6,621 nucleotides of DNA. Origin: CAYPKW01 sp964411425. GTDB taxonomy: Bacteria > Pseudomonadota > Alphaproteobacteria > Dongiales > Dongiaceae. The stretch is from assembly GCA_964411425.1 (NCBI GenBank), contig CAYPKW010000114.1, positions 1 through 6,621 of the forward strand, read 5' to 3'. The position numbers and the translations under genes were made by a program. The first letter of the stretch is position 1, and each line of letters starts with the position of its first letter. Of the stretch, positions 6,444 to 6,621 are shown piece by piece. The notes beneath the pieces were generated by a model. That model searched no databases and was not told where the DNA came from. It saw nothing but the letters and a program-made list of their open reading frames with translations.

Positions 6444-6621
6444 ATGCCGACCTTCCTCGAATTCGAGAAGCCGATCGCCGAGCTCGAGGGCAGGATCGAG
6501 GAACTGCGCCATCGCACCGACGCGGGCGAGGCCAGTCCGGCCGAGGAGATCGCCAAACTGCAGGCGAGGGCCGAGCGCCTGTTGAGCCAGACCTACGGCA
6601 AGCTCACGCCATGGCAGAAGA
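6444..6621 (+). CDS. accA: Acetyl-CoA carboxylase carboxyltransferase subunit alpha (N-terminal part, cut by window end)
   Basis: Alpha subunit of the carboxyltransferase half of acetyl-CoA carboxylase, which with AccD moves the carboxyl group from biotin to acetyl-CoA to give malonyl-CoA, the first committed step of fatty-acid synthesis. Only the first 59 residues are in the window. They begin MPTFLEFEKPIAELEGRIEE and later read RLLSQTYGKLTPWQK, both highly typical of the AccA N-terminal helical region in alphaproteobacteria. Full-length proteins are about 315-320 aa, so more than 80% lies to the right. The start ATG is preceded by GGAG at 6430-6433, a spacing of ten bases. It is a housekeeping gene on the same strand as the amide cassette, with no obvious functional link to it. 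Confidence 0.93.
   Translation, partial: MPTFLEFEKPIAELEGRIEELRHRTDAGEASPAEEIAKLQARAERLLSQTYGKLTPWQK

Noticed and set aside
6337..6585. 82-aa forward open frame across the accA start
   Set aside because: It is Arg/Ser-rich and out of frame with accA, whose N-terminus in the adjoining frame is plainly recognisable.
1..6621. CRISPR arrays, tRNA or rRNA genes, insertion sequences or attachment sites
   Set aside because: I looked for regularly spaced repeats, tRNA-like folds and transposase-like products and saw none. The window is almost wholly filled by seven genes.

Overview
The window comes from a high-GC proteobacterium, most likely an alphaproteobacterium. Three observations suggest this: codon third positions are strongly G/C; the long reverse-strand reading frames have the compositional look of GC-rich shadows; and the N-terminus of AccA at the right edge closely resembles alphaproteobacterial AccA. 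The species cannot be named from the sequence alone. All seven genes I support lie on the + strand.

Positions 110-4739 encode a complete branched-chain-amino-acid-type (HAAT family) ABC importer in the order substrate-binding protein, permease, permease, ATPase, ATPase. This is the order of urea (urtABCDE) systems and resembles the short-chain amide fmdDEF system. The binding protein resembles UrtA/AmiC/FmdD proteins and carries a twin-arginine-type signal. The four membrane and ATPase genes overlap by 4, 8 and 1 nt, so they are almost certainly translationally coupled. Before them, a perfect 15-bp GC-rich stem-loop separates the binding-protein gene from the rest.

After 49 nt with a strong Shine-Dalgarno sequence comes a 505-aa amidase-signature enzyme (4789-6306). 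Its Ser-cisSer-Lys triad (Lys96, Ser171, Ser195) is intact. As I recall the family, it most resembles the enantioselective amidases encoded next to nitrile hydratases in Rhodococcus. It has no export signal. The simplest reading is that the importer brings an intact amide, or a urea-like compound, into the cytoplasm, where the amidase releases ammonia and a carboxylic acid for use as nitrogen and possibly carbon.

A 137-nt GC-rich intergenic stretch (6307-6443) with stem-loop potential follows. Then comes the start of accA (6444 to the window end), a housekeeping gene of fatty-acid synthesis that is cut off by the window edge.

I do not see a previously undescribed system. This is a well-formed amide import and hydrolysis cassette. 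Its points of interest are the unknown substrate, the intercistronic stem-loop, and the pairing of this amidase type with a dedicated importer.
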